From Tubiluchus corallicola (Eukaryota; Priapulida; Priapulimorpha; Priapulimorphida; Tubiluchidae), in contig JAQGDQ010000036.1 in NCBI GenBank assembly GCA_030141605.1, positions 868,001 to 932,000 of the forward strand: a stretch of 64,000 bases of DNA, written 5' to 3'. Position numbers and translations under genes: made by a program. This document shows positions 27,301-42,300 of the stretch, piece by piece (the first letter of the stretch is position 1; each line of letters starts with the position of its first letter). The notes beneath the pieces were generated by a model. That model did not search any database, was not told where the DNA came from, and saw only the letters and a list, made by a program, of their open reading frames with translations.

Positions 27301-30300
27301 GTCATACAATTCTTGCAAGGACCTTACGATATCTGAGCTGATTGACCACAATGGCTTTTTCGTTATACTATTTCTGCTATAATCATTTAATTATTATAAT
27401 AACTGTATAGGGTTTGAGCTTAGGGAACTGCTTATAGGTCTGATGAAAAAATGCATTCATGCATCCATTCATGGATTTTGGCAGGAGTAAGCATGCCATG
27501 AATGACAGCTGTACCTAGGCAGAACCTGAACTTGATAGCTCCTTTCTAAAATGTCGCACCATTAATGAGCTCTCATTAATAACAGCAGTTGATTCAAAAA
27601 ACAACAAGCATGACCGATATTCTGGGAAAAATCAATGAGGAAATATATGCAACACGTGTACAGACAAAATAGGGGACCGAATTCACATTAGCTGGAATCA
27701 TGATAATATTATCAATACGTTGCGAGACTTTAGTTTAAGCGAACAGGTGGGCTATATTAAACTGCTAATAAACTGTCTAGACTCACGCACCACAACGTTA
27801 TTGTTAGTAACATGAATTTACGAATTTATTTGCGAAAGTGAATTTAAACAAAAACAAGAAGAAACTGTATCTTGGCTCCAGAAGTCGCTTAGAAAAACAA
27901 TAACAAATACTTTTTTAATTTTACACTAACAGTAAAGGGAAACATTTTGTATACTGTAGTGTAGTTCTAACTGGTGTTAATCTACCCTGCAGCTACCTTA
28001 AACCACTACAATATTTCCAGAGGAAGCTGTTTCAATGTTTTCAGAGACAACGCGAATTTGTGGTATCAGTTTCAAGCAGCAACACACAGTCTTTGAAGTT
28101 TTGCGCAAACAGTGAAGTTTGCAGACATTTGCACAGCTGAATCTTTACATGTATATTACACATTACATAAATTGCTCAGAACAAAGGACACTTACAGTGT
28201 GGAACTTGCTAAAATACATTTTCAAATTTAACAATTGCAAATTAAAAATTTAACGATATATTGTGTTAGAGATGCATAAAAAATTATAGAAAAACATATA
28301 GTTTTAATTACTTTAAAGGACAAGAAAAGAGGTATCTGAAGTAGGTTTCTGAAAAATGTTCTTAAAAAAATTATATTACGTTACAACATTTATATATATA
28401 TATATATTGTACTTACTCGCATTAAAGGGAATTTTTGTTTGTTTTCACTTTAAATCTCCTGCATTACTGTTCCGAAGTCGCCATTACATGACGTCACTAG
28501 GCAAACATATGTGCTACGAATGCTGTGATTATTTTTTCAAACTTCATGCAATGTTATCTAAACTTGTTTCAAATGACCTACCATTAAAATGGCTGCGCCT
28601 AAAAGTCATTGCGGGAGTTTAAATTTACAAGTCTTATATAGCGTTACTGCCGACGTGAGCCCTATAGGTAAGAAGGCAGCACGTAAACGATATAAAATTT
28701 CAAGACGAATTTTTTAAGCTTTATGTAAGTGGAGGGTTTTTCATGTGCTTTAAATAAAACTACAGTATTAACCACTAGAGTGAAAATATTAAAAATTAAG
28801 GTCATTAATTAGAACATACAAAATATATACTCGAGTGTACAGAACTCTGTTATTATACAAATGGAAGCACATAAAACTAGTATATATTTCCGTGTAAACT
28901 TTAAAAATAATATAAATATAAAATGTTAAAAGACTTTCAAATCTGACACCACAACAGTGAAAGTACAATAACTGATATCCAAATTAGGGCGTAAAGAATG
29001 CCTAGCGCAATGAAAAGAGCGTAACATGCATAACAGCACCTTGGGTGTGCACTGTATGCATGATACTTGAGATGCAGTAATTAATAATTGACTTGCTGGA
29101 AGCCGTGAAGGTCAGAAATTATGCTCAGGTGCTTCCACATAGGCGCACAGCATAAAGTATATACGTTTTCCTAGTATATGGAGCAAGTACTTTATGGCAC
29201 AGGTGTGCAACTTGGCAAGAATTAATCGGGACTGCTAGTGACACAAATACATGCAATTATTTTCAATCAATATGAGCTAATTTTTGGGGGGTGAAGAGTT
29301 TTTTGTTTATATTATTAAAACATAAAAAGAATATCACACTAAAAAGGATAGAATCACGGAAGCACAGTAAATAAAAAAAAGGAGAAACGCAGAAATATAA
29401 AATCAATGCCACAGTCAGATAGACACAACAGAAACTAATCAAAAACTTTGTTACTTTTGTGGTATATAAGCCACGTGTCCCTGTTTGACTTATTTCGTCA
29501 GTTCTGCTGTGTGTGTCTCCAGTGGCGTAGCTTTTCATGGCACCCGGGGTTAAAAAAATTCAGACGTCCAACCATTTTAATATTGTGATCATTTTTTGAG
29601 TAAGAAACCACAAATTGTGCCTGTTTATTTGCGCCCCTTTTTCAACATGATGGGATAAAGATGAATGAATCTTTTCTAAGAATCACCCTGAGTTTGGTTT
29701 GTGGTAGTATATCAGAATAACTCTTTTCCCTGCATTGGTCTGACTCTGTCTGTCTGTCTGTATGGCACTGATTTATGGCCCGTTTATACGTAACGCGGTT
29801 TCCCGCAAAGGAAAATCGCGCAGGTTTTCCCGCGCGGCTCTTCGTTCAAATATAAAGCGGTCTTCCGTATTATATATAAACGCCATTTGAAATAACATAG
29901 AATAATTAACAGCAGGAAAAACGCGGTTTCCCGCCTTATGTATAAAGGGACCATTATACTTCTGTGTTTCTCACCTGTGTTTTTTTTGTGTGTGCTTTTG
30001 TGTTTTTACGTGATGTATCATTTTTAGTGTGATATATTTTTCATTATTAATAATATAAACAAACAATTCCCTCCTCCCAAAATATTAGTTCATTCCTTGC
30101 ATTTTTCTCTTTTTTCCTTTTGATGTGTACCCGAAAAAGAACTACATGGCATTTTCTTTTTTCTTTTTTAAATCACGTCACTTGAGGACAGGTCGCAAAC
30201 TTATATTTTCTGAAACAACCAAATTTTCTCGAAAATTGGTTTTTGCGTGAGGTATTTTGTAGCCCATTCATTTTATATTCAGCATATTTAATCCTTTGCT

Positions 30301-33300
30301 AAGGCTTTACAAAACTGATTCTACTGAAACAAAAACGTCTCTTATTTGTTTGCATAACCCCCTTCATTTCTACACTTCAGACGAAAGGAATTGTTAAAAA
30401 ACAATCTGGTTTCAACAAGAATAAACGAATCACAATGGCTTCAGTCAGAATAAACTAACGACTTAAACCTGACAAAAAATACGATAATTGGTATTTTCTA
30501 CTATCTTGACAACAATAATCTAATTTGAAAAACTTGAAACTTGTAGTTATTACAACACTTATGCTAATGTCGTTCTGCCTCTTTTTAAAAGCAAGAAAGC
30601 TGGCTTTTACCATAAGTAGCGCCTAATAATTTAATATGCACAGCACGATATTATCTCTAAAAAGTAACATCCATAAAAATTTTGGATACACGAAGCAATT
30701 AAATAATCCGAAACCTGTCCAAAATTCTTCAGCTAGCTGCAAGACTATTTATTAGAAAAATATGGCAGACGAACAGTCGCAAGTAAAATTGCGTAAACAC
30801 GACTCTAGACTTGGTAATGTCAGCGGCCCGTATTTATTAAAACTTCGCTCAACAAGATGAAAGCTGTACGAGGCAGAATTACTGAAGCCATAAAGATTAA
30901 GGTGGCGACGTGGCCTATCTGCAGCTCTGTTAACCTTTGCCATTCTAGGAAAAGGGCGGAAAAGTGTCAACCAAACAGCCTCTGTAACGAAATACAAGAA
31001 CATCTGCGAACGAAACTAAAAAATTCTTCTTACAGTTATAGTAGTTATAGTAAAAAAATGGAAAACAGAGGCAATAGAACTGACGCCTTGTTCTTTTGTC
31101 CAGCGACTTTGCAGAATCCTGATATGACTAAAAAATTAAACGTTTCAAAAACTGATAAAAGAAATTAACAACAAACATTGAAAACTCAAACTAAAAAAAC
31201 CTCGGTGGTACATAAATTAACTGTAGAATGTAGGTGGTAATGGTAGATCCAGTAAAATAAAAAAAGCATGGAAGCCATAATCGTTTGAGAGGCTATATCC
31301 TCCTGACCAAATATATACTCTTTGAGAAAATCCATTGAATAAAAGAATGTACGGGCAAAAAAGTGTACGGCATTGCGAAAGAAGCACCTCTTGTGAGCAT
31401 CCTGCCAGACGACATATTAATGCCTCGCTAAACTAGTATCACACAAAGTCGGCTAAATAATAGATCGGAACTTCTCTCGGAAAGTTACCCATCTAACTTA
31501 TAGGACCACTGCACCGCCGCTTCAAATCAATACATTACAATCAACTTTCAACACTGTTTGATATATCACTTCCGCATATCTGAGTCAAGCAGAACTGCAA
31601 TTCAGAAATGTCTAAAAGGCAAAACCAAACAAGAAATTACAGGATGTTCATTCACTACGCCTACTCGTTCTAAAACAGATGGAATCCTACCTTAGATCTA
31701 ACTTTCGTGCCATCGAGTTCGCTACAATCACTGCCTGTATCATCACGAAATGTATATTTTTCCATTAAACGGGCATAAGAGATGCGAATTTCACATCTCT
31801 CAATTTTCGTTTACACGTTAGCCAATATATCTCAATTTCTCCGATCACAAAAATCTAGAAACGCTTTTAATAACGACTGCATCATAGTGAAATCACAACT
31901 GACGGAGATTTCTCTTCGAAATGGATGGTGTTTATATTACACAGTTTTCCCATTGTTCACTTCTTATGCAATAATTCAACATCCAGCAAAACCAGTAGAA
32001 CCTCAGCTTCACAGTACAAGAGAACCTGATATTGTACATAAAGTTGACTCGCCAGCGGAAATTTGAACGGGATTAAGAACACACTTGATTCCGCTGCAAA
32101 GTCTCCAGTGCACAGTGATACGCTTCAGCCCTAAGTTACCCCCAAGCTAAATTTAAAACTCGGAGAAAGTGATGTTTAAACGGCATGGAGTATAAACACA
32201 TAGATTTTTCGTGTTGATTAGAAAATGTACTGCATTATCACATACCGCAAAGCTGAACCGATATTAAGCAAATAAACAACTGCCCTTGCACTTGTGCAAA
32301 AAAGTTTAAGTCAAAAGAACTTGCAAAAGATATAAATGCACACACAAAGGCAGTTCCATAATTCGCATGTAACATAAGATACAAAGCAGATAATCCATAA
32401 TTCGTATGTAAATAAGATAAGTGACACTAAGCACAAGCGATTTTAAGATAGCCGTGTTAATTCATTTTTACAGTTTTTGAGATTATGAAAACAAAAAAAG
32501 GAAAATAAACGAAAATTTGGTGTAAGATGTAACATCATGCAGTTTTAATATAATTATGGGAATACACGTAACGCAATTTTGCAAAAACTGTTTACATTGA
32601 ATAATTAAGAAGTATTGTAGAAGAGTACTTTAACTTCAGTCCACATAAACATTACTGTTTGCTTACTCTACCGAATTGCTGCTAACATTATTAACCCACT
32701 CAACCTCATGTGAGCTTTTACAAGAAATGAGATGATTAATTATCAACACTAGCTCAATTTCTCCCCTAATCTATTATTAATGAAGTCAAAATTTACTCAG
32801 ACAGCTTTCAACGCGAGGAGAAATTTCAACAAATATGATATACACGCGCTTAACCAAGTGCCCAGCTGTTATCTTGTCGTGATGATTAAAGCACAAGAAA
32901 ACCCTCCACTTACATAAAGTTTAAAAATTCGTTTTGAAATTTTATACCATTTACATACTGTCTTTTTGCATGCAGGGCTTGGGTTGTCAGTAACGCTTTA
33001 CAAAATACGTAAATTTAAACTCCCGCGATGACCGTTAGATGCAGTCATTTTGATGGTAGGTCGTTTGAAACAAGTTTAAATAACATTGCGTGAAGTTTGA
33101 AAAAATAATCAGAGCATAAAATTACCTAAATTCGTAGCACACAAGTAAAATTTTAAATTACTGTCTTTTGAATAAGATTAAAAATATGTTTTTACTTAGC
33201 GAGTAGCGAACCCTGGAGGGTGAGTCAGCGACATTTTACCAATTGGCACGAACATTTTAAATTATTATTTCTAGTTACACAAGTCTTTCCAGCAGGTAAG

Positions 33301-36300
33301 CGAAATGCTAAGTATTACAGATTTGCATGGAATGTTTCTTGGGACATAATTAATTTAACATTGCCTTTTCTGCCCCTGATTTACGTTTGCGTAGTGAAGT
33401 CATGTAATACGTAACGGTGCCATTGCAGGAGATTTGGAATGAAAACAAACAAAAATTCCTTTTAGCGCGAGTACGATATATGCATAAGATTGCTGTAAAA
33501 TAATATAACATTTAAGGCGATTTTTCTGAAACCTACTCCAGATACCCCTTTTCTTGTCCTTTAAGATCGACAAAGTGGATGGGGAAGGAAAAAGTCGATG
33601 AAACGAGCTGAATCGAGATTTTACACGGTTAAATGCGAAAGTATATTGTTATTCTTTTATTCCGCATCATAACAAATACAGCCATAAATACACATACATA
33701 CATATAATACATGCGTTCTTGAAAAGTGATGGTAGAAGACGGAAAATGACAATAAAGAAATTAGTTCCATTCCAGAATATGGATTTTCTTTAGATCCTTT
33801 TGCGAACTGTCATTAATTTCAGAACATTAACGCCACGCGCGCCGGGAGCGATGATAAGGCGAGTTTGTAATGTTTATATCCCTGTCTTAATAATTGGCTT
33901 TTCGGCTACAAGGGAAACACATCAAAGAACATCGCAAATGCCTTACAGCAACTGATATGAAATTAATAGTTTTCTCGCCAAACATTAATAAAGTTGCTTA
34001 ACGCTGGCATCACAAACAAAGGGTCAAGACATCACACAAGAATGTTTCAGCTTTTGGTATGACAGCGTGAACAGAGGAAACTAACATCGAGTGAAACAAA
34101 CAGTAAACTTGCGGTAAAATTTCACTTCGAAGAACTCTGCACGTGCAGCTGATACTACCGCACACTTCAAATGAAACAAAAGAAGCCAGATGCAGCACCA
34201 GCCTACTGCTTATAATAATCGCATTCATTCAATTATCTAATGCGTGCGTACAAAAGCACGCATACGCACGCATTTCACTTTCATCCGAACACATTGCTTC
34301 AATTTCCTTGAATATAAAATCTGCCAAATAGACTCAAGTTCCGCCAAGACTCAATACAGCAATGCAGCTGTTCCTAAAATATAAACCGATTTATTCAATA
34401 GCTGCCAGAAAACTCTGGGGTGTACCCGAAGCATTCGTACTATTTTGAGCAGCCCATTTTATGACACGCTAGTGAGGCTTGGTCAGCAATAAACCATGCA
34501 AACCAACAATCAATGTAACACAAACGATGTCTCACTTTTTATCAAATGAAGGCTATACTGTGTGCAGTGCACGCCTATTATCTGTTCACACTGGGCAGAA
34601 TCACCATAATGTCCAGGGTAGTCTAAACGCCCTCAAACAAAGAAATTCCGTGACCTCATAGGAGATGTGTTGTATCCGATGATACGTTTATCCAGCACTA
34701 GTCAAAAGGCAGTCTGCGAAGTGCAAGTGGTCCGGGAGCTATGGTGGTCTAACTGCACCCCCACTACTCTAAGTCACACATTTTTTCTAGAGACTTGATT
34801 ACCAGTGAGTAGAAACAACACGTTAATACTGAATCTACTCAACTGCGATGCTCCAAAATAGCGGAAAATAAGATAGCTGCCTACATATCTATAAATGTGA
34901 TCATTTTGCCTAAATGAGGACACGCAGAGTATGACAATGTATTACCACCTCCTCAATCGATAGGCATAGTCTCTCAAAAAACGTTTTCAAGTTCATAAGG
35001 TAGTTGCGGCCATTGGTTTTTCAACATGTTTATTCAACTGAAGGAAGACGTGTACACCTTAATAATGTATTGCCAGCATATAAACGTACAGTTGTTGAAT
35101 ACAAAAAATATTTTTAAAGTCACACATGATCACAGAAGCAAAATTTCTGACAGCGATTGCAGTATGATACTTATTCTATCTAAACGAAGCTACATAAGTA
35201 TAAGAGTGCATAAAGCTTAATAATGTAGTTCATGTAACTGTTTTAAATATTTTGCAACTATACCATATATCTAATTTTAATCTCTTTTTTTCTTTTAAAC
35301 CCTTCATTAAACTCTTCATCCTCATTTTCTCTGTTGATCAGACCATCCTCTACAGATTCACTGTGACAGTCTTAATTCCTCTTCTGTACTATCCACATCA
35401 TATTCATTAAAATTTTCATAACATCTATTAATGATTCACGCATCACATACATTACAGTCCAGAGTGGTTCTAATATTCCACCAACTTGATGCCGCCCCAT
35501 GGCCTTGTGTGTCGTATGTGTGTAGCATTATGACTGCTAACTGTTTACAGCATTTCTGTGTTCAAATTTTGAGAACTAGTTTTAGTTTAGTTTAATCAAT
35601 GATTGTAGTATAAGGAGTTTGTATAGGGAAAATCTCTGTCAAAAATTTTCATATACAGATGAGATGAATTCCTACAGTGCATTGTGATTGTGATTGTTGC
35701 ACTGTGAAGTTAAGCATAATACAACGAGTGTCAGCTGTGTATTTTTAGTTAGATTCCTGTTTTGTATATAGGCCTTTCTAAATTATTGTTGATCTTAACA
35801 GAGACTGCTAGCTTTTTTTACACTTGAGCGTGCTTTTGCATAGCTATGTTTTGTTTAACTATTACCAAATATTAAACGTTTTGTAAAATGTTTAATCATT
35901 TTAAATAATTTTTACCAGAATTAATTTCGGTGTGTTTTTCATTATTTTTGAACTGTTACAGTAAAATGTCACAAAAACTATTTGTTCAAACTGAAAATGT
36001 GGCATTAAATGTTCCATAAAATGTATTTCAGGTCCACTGATAAGTAAAACAATGAAAAAAATTATTAAAGAAAAGGACAAGCCTTCTGGGAAGTGATTTA
36101 TTTTCAACGTTTGTAAAAAATGTTAGAAGGATTAGTAATAAAAATGTGATACTCGCTCGCGTAATTAGAAAAATTACTTTAAAGTCGCGATCGTTTCGTG
36201 CTTGTGTGCTCCCGTTTTGCACCCATTCTTCCACCAATGACCTCGTCCAATGGTTGAAGAAAAGCCACCCACTGACATTTTCCGTTAAAAGTATAATACA

Positions 36301-39300
36301 GTAACTTTTTACAAAAAAATTAGATAGCTAATTTTGTGATAATTGGCACAATATTAAGTACGCTGCAAGCGTTTGAATGAATTTAAGCAACGAGCACTTA
36401 CAGAAAGCCACGGTGCGCTTATGAAAATCGCGAAGTCCACCAATACGTCATGAAGTGAAGTTTCAAATGAAGCTGCTACCACCACCCCTGAAAATGTCTA
36501 TGCATGCAGTGATAGTATAAATCAACTTGCGCTTTACTAACAGTTTTACAAACTGCTGTAAGTGATAACTGTAAAACTACAAACTATTGCAAACTGCTGT
36601 AAGTGATAACTGTAAAACTACAAACTATTGTAAGTGATAACTGTAAAATTTATCCCAACACCATAAGTGACTTGCGGTTTCCTTTAATATAACAGAAAAC
36701 CCTCACTAAGGGGTTTTCAAAGGGGTTTTCCTCAAAGAAAATCATCTTAAGGGTTTTTCATTGGAGACACGTATGGATGGTCTAGCAAATTGACAAACGT
36801 ATTCTGAGTATGACTTCGTTAAACAAGAAATAATATTCGTTCGCTTGTACGTCTGTTTGTTTTTTTTGGTTGTTTTTGTTTTTTCACGCCCCTCCCCCTT
36901 TTAGTTCTGAGGCGCCTTTGTCAGTGAAACTTCTTTTAATTTTTAATTGCTTCTCTTTTACTGCTTCTACAACACTTTCAATCACATCAGGAATGAAATG
37001 ATATCAAAAGATAGCATTGTGCAAAGGATATAAAAAATCACGAAACTGCAAAAGCTAAAACTATTACAAAAATTTATATTATATCGAGGGGTTTTTGTAT
37101 TTGTCTACTTCAACAAAAGATTAAAGTCAAGACGGACGGATGAAAAACAAATTGAGTTAACAAAACGAACAAAGATATTAACCAGTAAACATTTAGTCAA
37201 TGATAGTTTGCTCACAGTGTTGGGAAGTCGCTTCCAACGAAATTAATTTGAAGTCATAGCACTGAACGCAATATATTTTGTAATAGACTTTTAATATTTG
37301 CTCATCAGAGTGGGCATATAGGATTATAGTGCCACGGGTGTCAAACAATGAAACATTTAAGCTGAGGGTCTTGCACTCGTCCTTCGTTGAAAATGTCTGT
37401 CTTTAAATTTCCTAAGGTATACTAACTACTAGATTGCTGTCACTTTCATCAAACATGAACAAATTATGGCAATAACGTATAGAGAGCGTTTAAAACGTCG
37501 CCAAATAACTTGGCTAGCACGTCGTAAGTGACAGAATAAATCAGCTCGGAAATTTAACACCAAATTGATTCTGAACACTTTGAAGGACATAATAATTACA
37601 TTGGTTACTGGCGCAATATATTAGCAATCAACGGCGGTTCTGAAGGCAATTCAGCGTAGGATAGAAATCCCGGAGTCTGCCTGTAATTACTCTCTTCCCC
37701 GTTGGCACGGTATACAAGGCATTTACTGGAACTTGCACGTGCCAGACGTATGCTTGGCGCAAATGTTTTCTTTTAGCCCTAATGTCTAGCAGTTTAAAAA
37801 CTAATGGTACAACTTCCACACAGTGGCAGAAACATACGCGCGCGGAGCGAGTGTAACGCCAAAACATTTACAGCACGCCAAAACCTCACAGTAATTTCGC
37901 AGCAATAGATAACTGTCTCTTGATGAAGTGTTTACACATATACAGTCTATTGATCACGCAATATTGATTAAACAAGTAGCTGGATTAACAAATAAAATAT
38001 TTAAGCTAAACTTACAAACAAGGTAACACAATTATAATGGCAGCCTTTTCTTAAAAAAACTTTCAAATAGCTGCTGCTTTTTAGTGGAGTTATACAGTGT
38101 TTACTTGACCAAGCTTATAAAAAAACAATGAAATCTTATAAAAAACAAGTATATTTCAAAATAAATCTATACCCAAACTGCTTAAGATGTTCCATTTAAC
38201 AGTCAACAATTATATATATATTTCATGCTTTTATTTTATTAGTGTCTTCAAATAAATACATGTACAACAAATTACAAACAGTTACAAATTCAGCAATGAA
38301 ATATTCTGACACTAAACATACACAGTACAAACTACATACAAACCACTTACATAAGCAGCAAATTATTAAAAAAAGGAACAGTTCTATGACAACGATTATA
38401 ATACAGACATACTATGCTTGTACAAGTTAGTTATTTCTGTACGGCACTAGTACATTAGTAATTAAAAACAAAGACTCAACCAATATTTAGCTAACAGGAA
38501 TATGGGTCATTCCTTGTCCAGTGTCATGTCTATGGAATGCCTTTTGGATAAAATTTATAGTTAGCTTTACAATTTCTGTATCATTTTGTACATATTAGAA
38601 AAGCAAATTTATCAACATCATTAATACCACTAAATTCTGGTACAAGTGATGCTACTCTATAATAAAAATATAAATTTCAAGTCATTATAAAAAGGATATC
38701 TAATTACGAAGTGTAGTTCATCTTCAGTTTTGTTACTATCACAAAATGTAAAGATACAATTATATACAAGAATTTTTCTCGGCTTATCATATCTCCGTTT
38801 TCCAATGTACAGCAAATGGGAGCTAATTCTAATTCTTAGTGAAGGTATATTTATTCAGATTAAAAGGCAAATTACTCTCTAATTGATAGTGCATTTTAAA
38901 CGTTCTATACGTTCGCAATTTGTTTTTATCATCAATTTCTTTAGGAGATTTCATTCTTCCAGAATTGTACATAATTCTTTATTCAGATACTCACTGTATT
39001 ACTAAAATAAACAACTTTTATTAAAAACTTCATAATATAAAATCATACCAAACGTTTCGACTGCAGAGTCTAGCAGTCACCTTCAGTGGGGCAGAGTAAG
39101 CAACTTGCGTATTTGTTGTGTTTTGTTTCTCTCGGACGGCTCGTAGAGAAAACCAGAAAACACGTCGTCAAATTAAACTAGTTTATTATGCGAGAATTCT
39201 ACAACACAAAAGTATGAAGGAACGCAAAATGTGTACAATCAAGTAATAATCTGGAAATGTGAAAGCGAGAATCTGAGATTAATCTGAGACTACGAGAATA

Positions 39301-42300
39301 AACTCGAGCGGCCAGCTCCGCCTTAAATATCAGTGCAAATGAACAATGTAGAAACTACTACGCGCATCGCGTATAGAAAGTTCTCGAATCTTCTACAAGG
39401 TAAAAAGATTGTTCTACTATACTATAGAATGTTCCAGATCTCCACAACAGTATTGAAACCTGCTTGCTCTATCACACTGTACAGGTAGACTCTGCAGACA
39501 AAACGTCTGGCATAATTTTATATTTTAAAGTTTGTAATAAAAGTTGTTTGTTTCAATAATTATTCTTTATTCTTTCATCTATATACACATATAAACACAA
39601 TTTAGGACAGACAGTCAGAAATGCAAGCATTCCAAAATTTCAGTTCCTGCGTCAGAAACCATGCAATTACAATATTTCAACGTAACAGACTTCAGCGCTC
39701 AACATTTTTAACAATTCTTCTAGCGAACTGCTTGATTTAAGCAGTTTGTCCAATCCGTATTCTTTACTCCATATCCAAGTGGAATTTGGTCTTCTAATGC
39801 TATGTCAAATTCTAGAAAGCTGAAAGTCTGAGTGTAAAATATCAATTCTATCTTTGGAAAGCTCGCAGTCATTGTTTCCTTTCAAATCGTATCTCTGCGT
39901 CCTGCTTGTATTAAAACCTGGCTTCAATCAAGCAAGTCGGCTGCTGCATAATTGCAGCCAGCGTTTAACAACGCCCCACCGCGTGAAGGAAATGCATCTG
40001 AATTTTCATTTTAACTGCGTGCGAGATTCATCCATTTAGCAAATAATCAAAACTGTAAGACTCCCAATCAAACCGCTTTTCAGAGATTGAGTGACGCTTA
40101 ACTCAAGAAAATATTCCAATATTGCTCAGCTTCTACAACATATCACTCAAAGAATCAGCCACGTACATTAGAAGATTACAGAACTGTCCTATAGAAGGGT
40201 AGTGCTTTCATACGGTAGTTGTTTCCAGATTAGCAACGCTAGACGTATCGCTGGGAATCTAAAGCGAAGTGGAGCGGAATTAGGAAAAATTGCTCGTTCA
40301 GGCTGGAGTGGCTGTACAAGCACACAGATTGATTGCACTCTGCATGGTTATGTACACACGGCCTGTTTGGTATAATGAAGCCTACACGGGCTTCCAGTAA
40401 TGCGTACAGGCAATAGCACAATCTAATGCTAATATAGCCAGTCAGCAAACCTTAAGGGAGTATTACACGATTTAGGCATTAATGGGAAGTTTACAGAACA
40501 GCCTGACGAATAGGGTCGCTTACTCTTAGCAAAGGACGAGTTGGGCTTTGACTGGGAGCTAACTGTTCGAACACACAGGACAAGCGGCTTTCTGGGTTGG
40601 TTGTATTAGCCTTAATGGACTTATATACATGCATAAGCATCAGACGACAGTGACTGTGACAGTGACAGTGACAGCGACGAGGACTTCGACAAAAGTATGT
40701 TTAGGTATCTGTGCGTGCAAGTTTGCATTATACCCAATTATCGTGCAGTGGTGCTGGAAGAGGGACAAGTATAAAAATTCAAATCCAATAGATTGATTCT
40801 AATGGCGCGTTAAGATCAGCGAATTTTCTCACCAAGTAAACTCGTCAAATAACTCGCAAGCGTGTTCAGGTTAGACAGCAAAACTTGCAAAGTGCGAATT
40901 ACTCTCAGACAGTAGACGCAAGCTACTGCGAACTCTATTAATTCTTCTTTCTCTATTCACTGCGAAAAGTATCGAGAGTAACTCGTCGAAGCGTCCACGC
41001 TAGACAGTAACTCGCAGCAACTTCAAAGAGTTTGCAATAACTGGCCGACAGTCACTCGCAAAACTGTTCACACTTGCAAGTACTGTCAAAAAGAAAACCC
41101 GCCAGTCTGAACGTGACGTAAAACAGCCTTTCAGTTGACGATGTTCGTAATGTTCCACACCAAAATGATCACTTCAGCGGGGTGCAAATATCACGAAAGA
41201 AATTTGTATGAATCGTATTCAAATTACTTAGTTTTCTGAATTCTAATATGTTGAGTTTTCAATGCATTTAGGAGTAGATGGTGTGTGTTTGCTACTTGAA
41301 ACCACTATTTATTTCAGTTTTGTACAACGTATAACCGACATATGAATTCAATTTTTTTTTCATTCAATGATTTCAGTCTTTTTCAGATGGGATGTCTTTT
41401 CAGGACGCGATTTCTAACTTTCGCTTTCCTTCGACCCGGACTTGCATGAGTGACCACCATGCAGACGAATCTTTGGGTTTTTTCGACTTGGCTTTGTTTA
41501 GTTTAGATTGCCTTCAGAAAGCCTCTTGCTGGTAAAGATAGACAGCAGAACCAAAAACACGCCAACAGTGACCGGTTTCATCTAAAGACAGATGCGGGAA
41601 AATAATGTTGCCCACCACCAGAACTGTTTGTACGCTGCACGCTAAGATACTGCGATATATATATATACGTGCATGTACAATGCTGGGACGTTTTAGCAAA
41701 TCCATCATACCTCATTTATGTCGTGAATGCGAATCATATAAACCCCGGGATACAGTTGCCCAGATGCTAAGTTGCTGCGAAAAACTTGCTATAAATGTAA
41801 GCAAATAAAACCCAGGTTTCAGTTTTTCTGAGCAGTTCCATCAAACTCCAGGCGTATCGTGTAGGGTTTCAATGGCGGCCACTTCAATAGGAGCGCAGAC
41901 TAGTCACTCAGTTTGTCAACAAGCCTGGTAACTTGAAGTGTACTGATGCAACAAGCAGTACCGTAAAACGGGGTGAGTTCGCCACCCGAGGGTGAGTTCG
42001 CCACCCCTTACGTAAGGGCCATTGTAGGTTTGCTGTAACTATTGTTCAGTGTTTAATGAACAGATATCATGATCACCGTCATTATAAACAGTTTGCGACA
42101 GTTATCTTTTTTCAATTCGCTCTAGAAGTACTCCATTCTGCGCTACATATTATTTGTCTACTATTTCTTGCTACTTAACATGCCACGCACCTACACCCCT
42201 GTACCGGGTCATAGATAACAATATTATACCCCAGAAGCTCTGGAAGCTGCCCTACATGCCGTCAAGAATACCAACAGGACAATCAGCGCAGCGGCGAGGC

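Noticed and set aside
30752-31003. Minus-strand frame with [20 protein letters not shown] as another alternative ERG first exon
   Set aside because: The basic N-terminus is suggestive, but the only nearby donor (TTCA|GTAATT) leaves phase 1, which does not fit exon 8.
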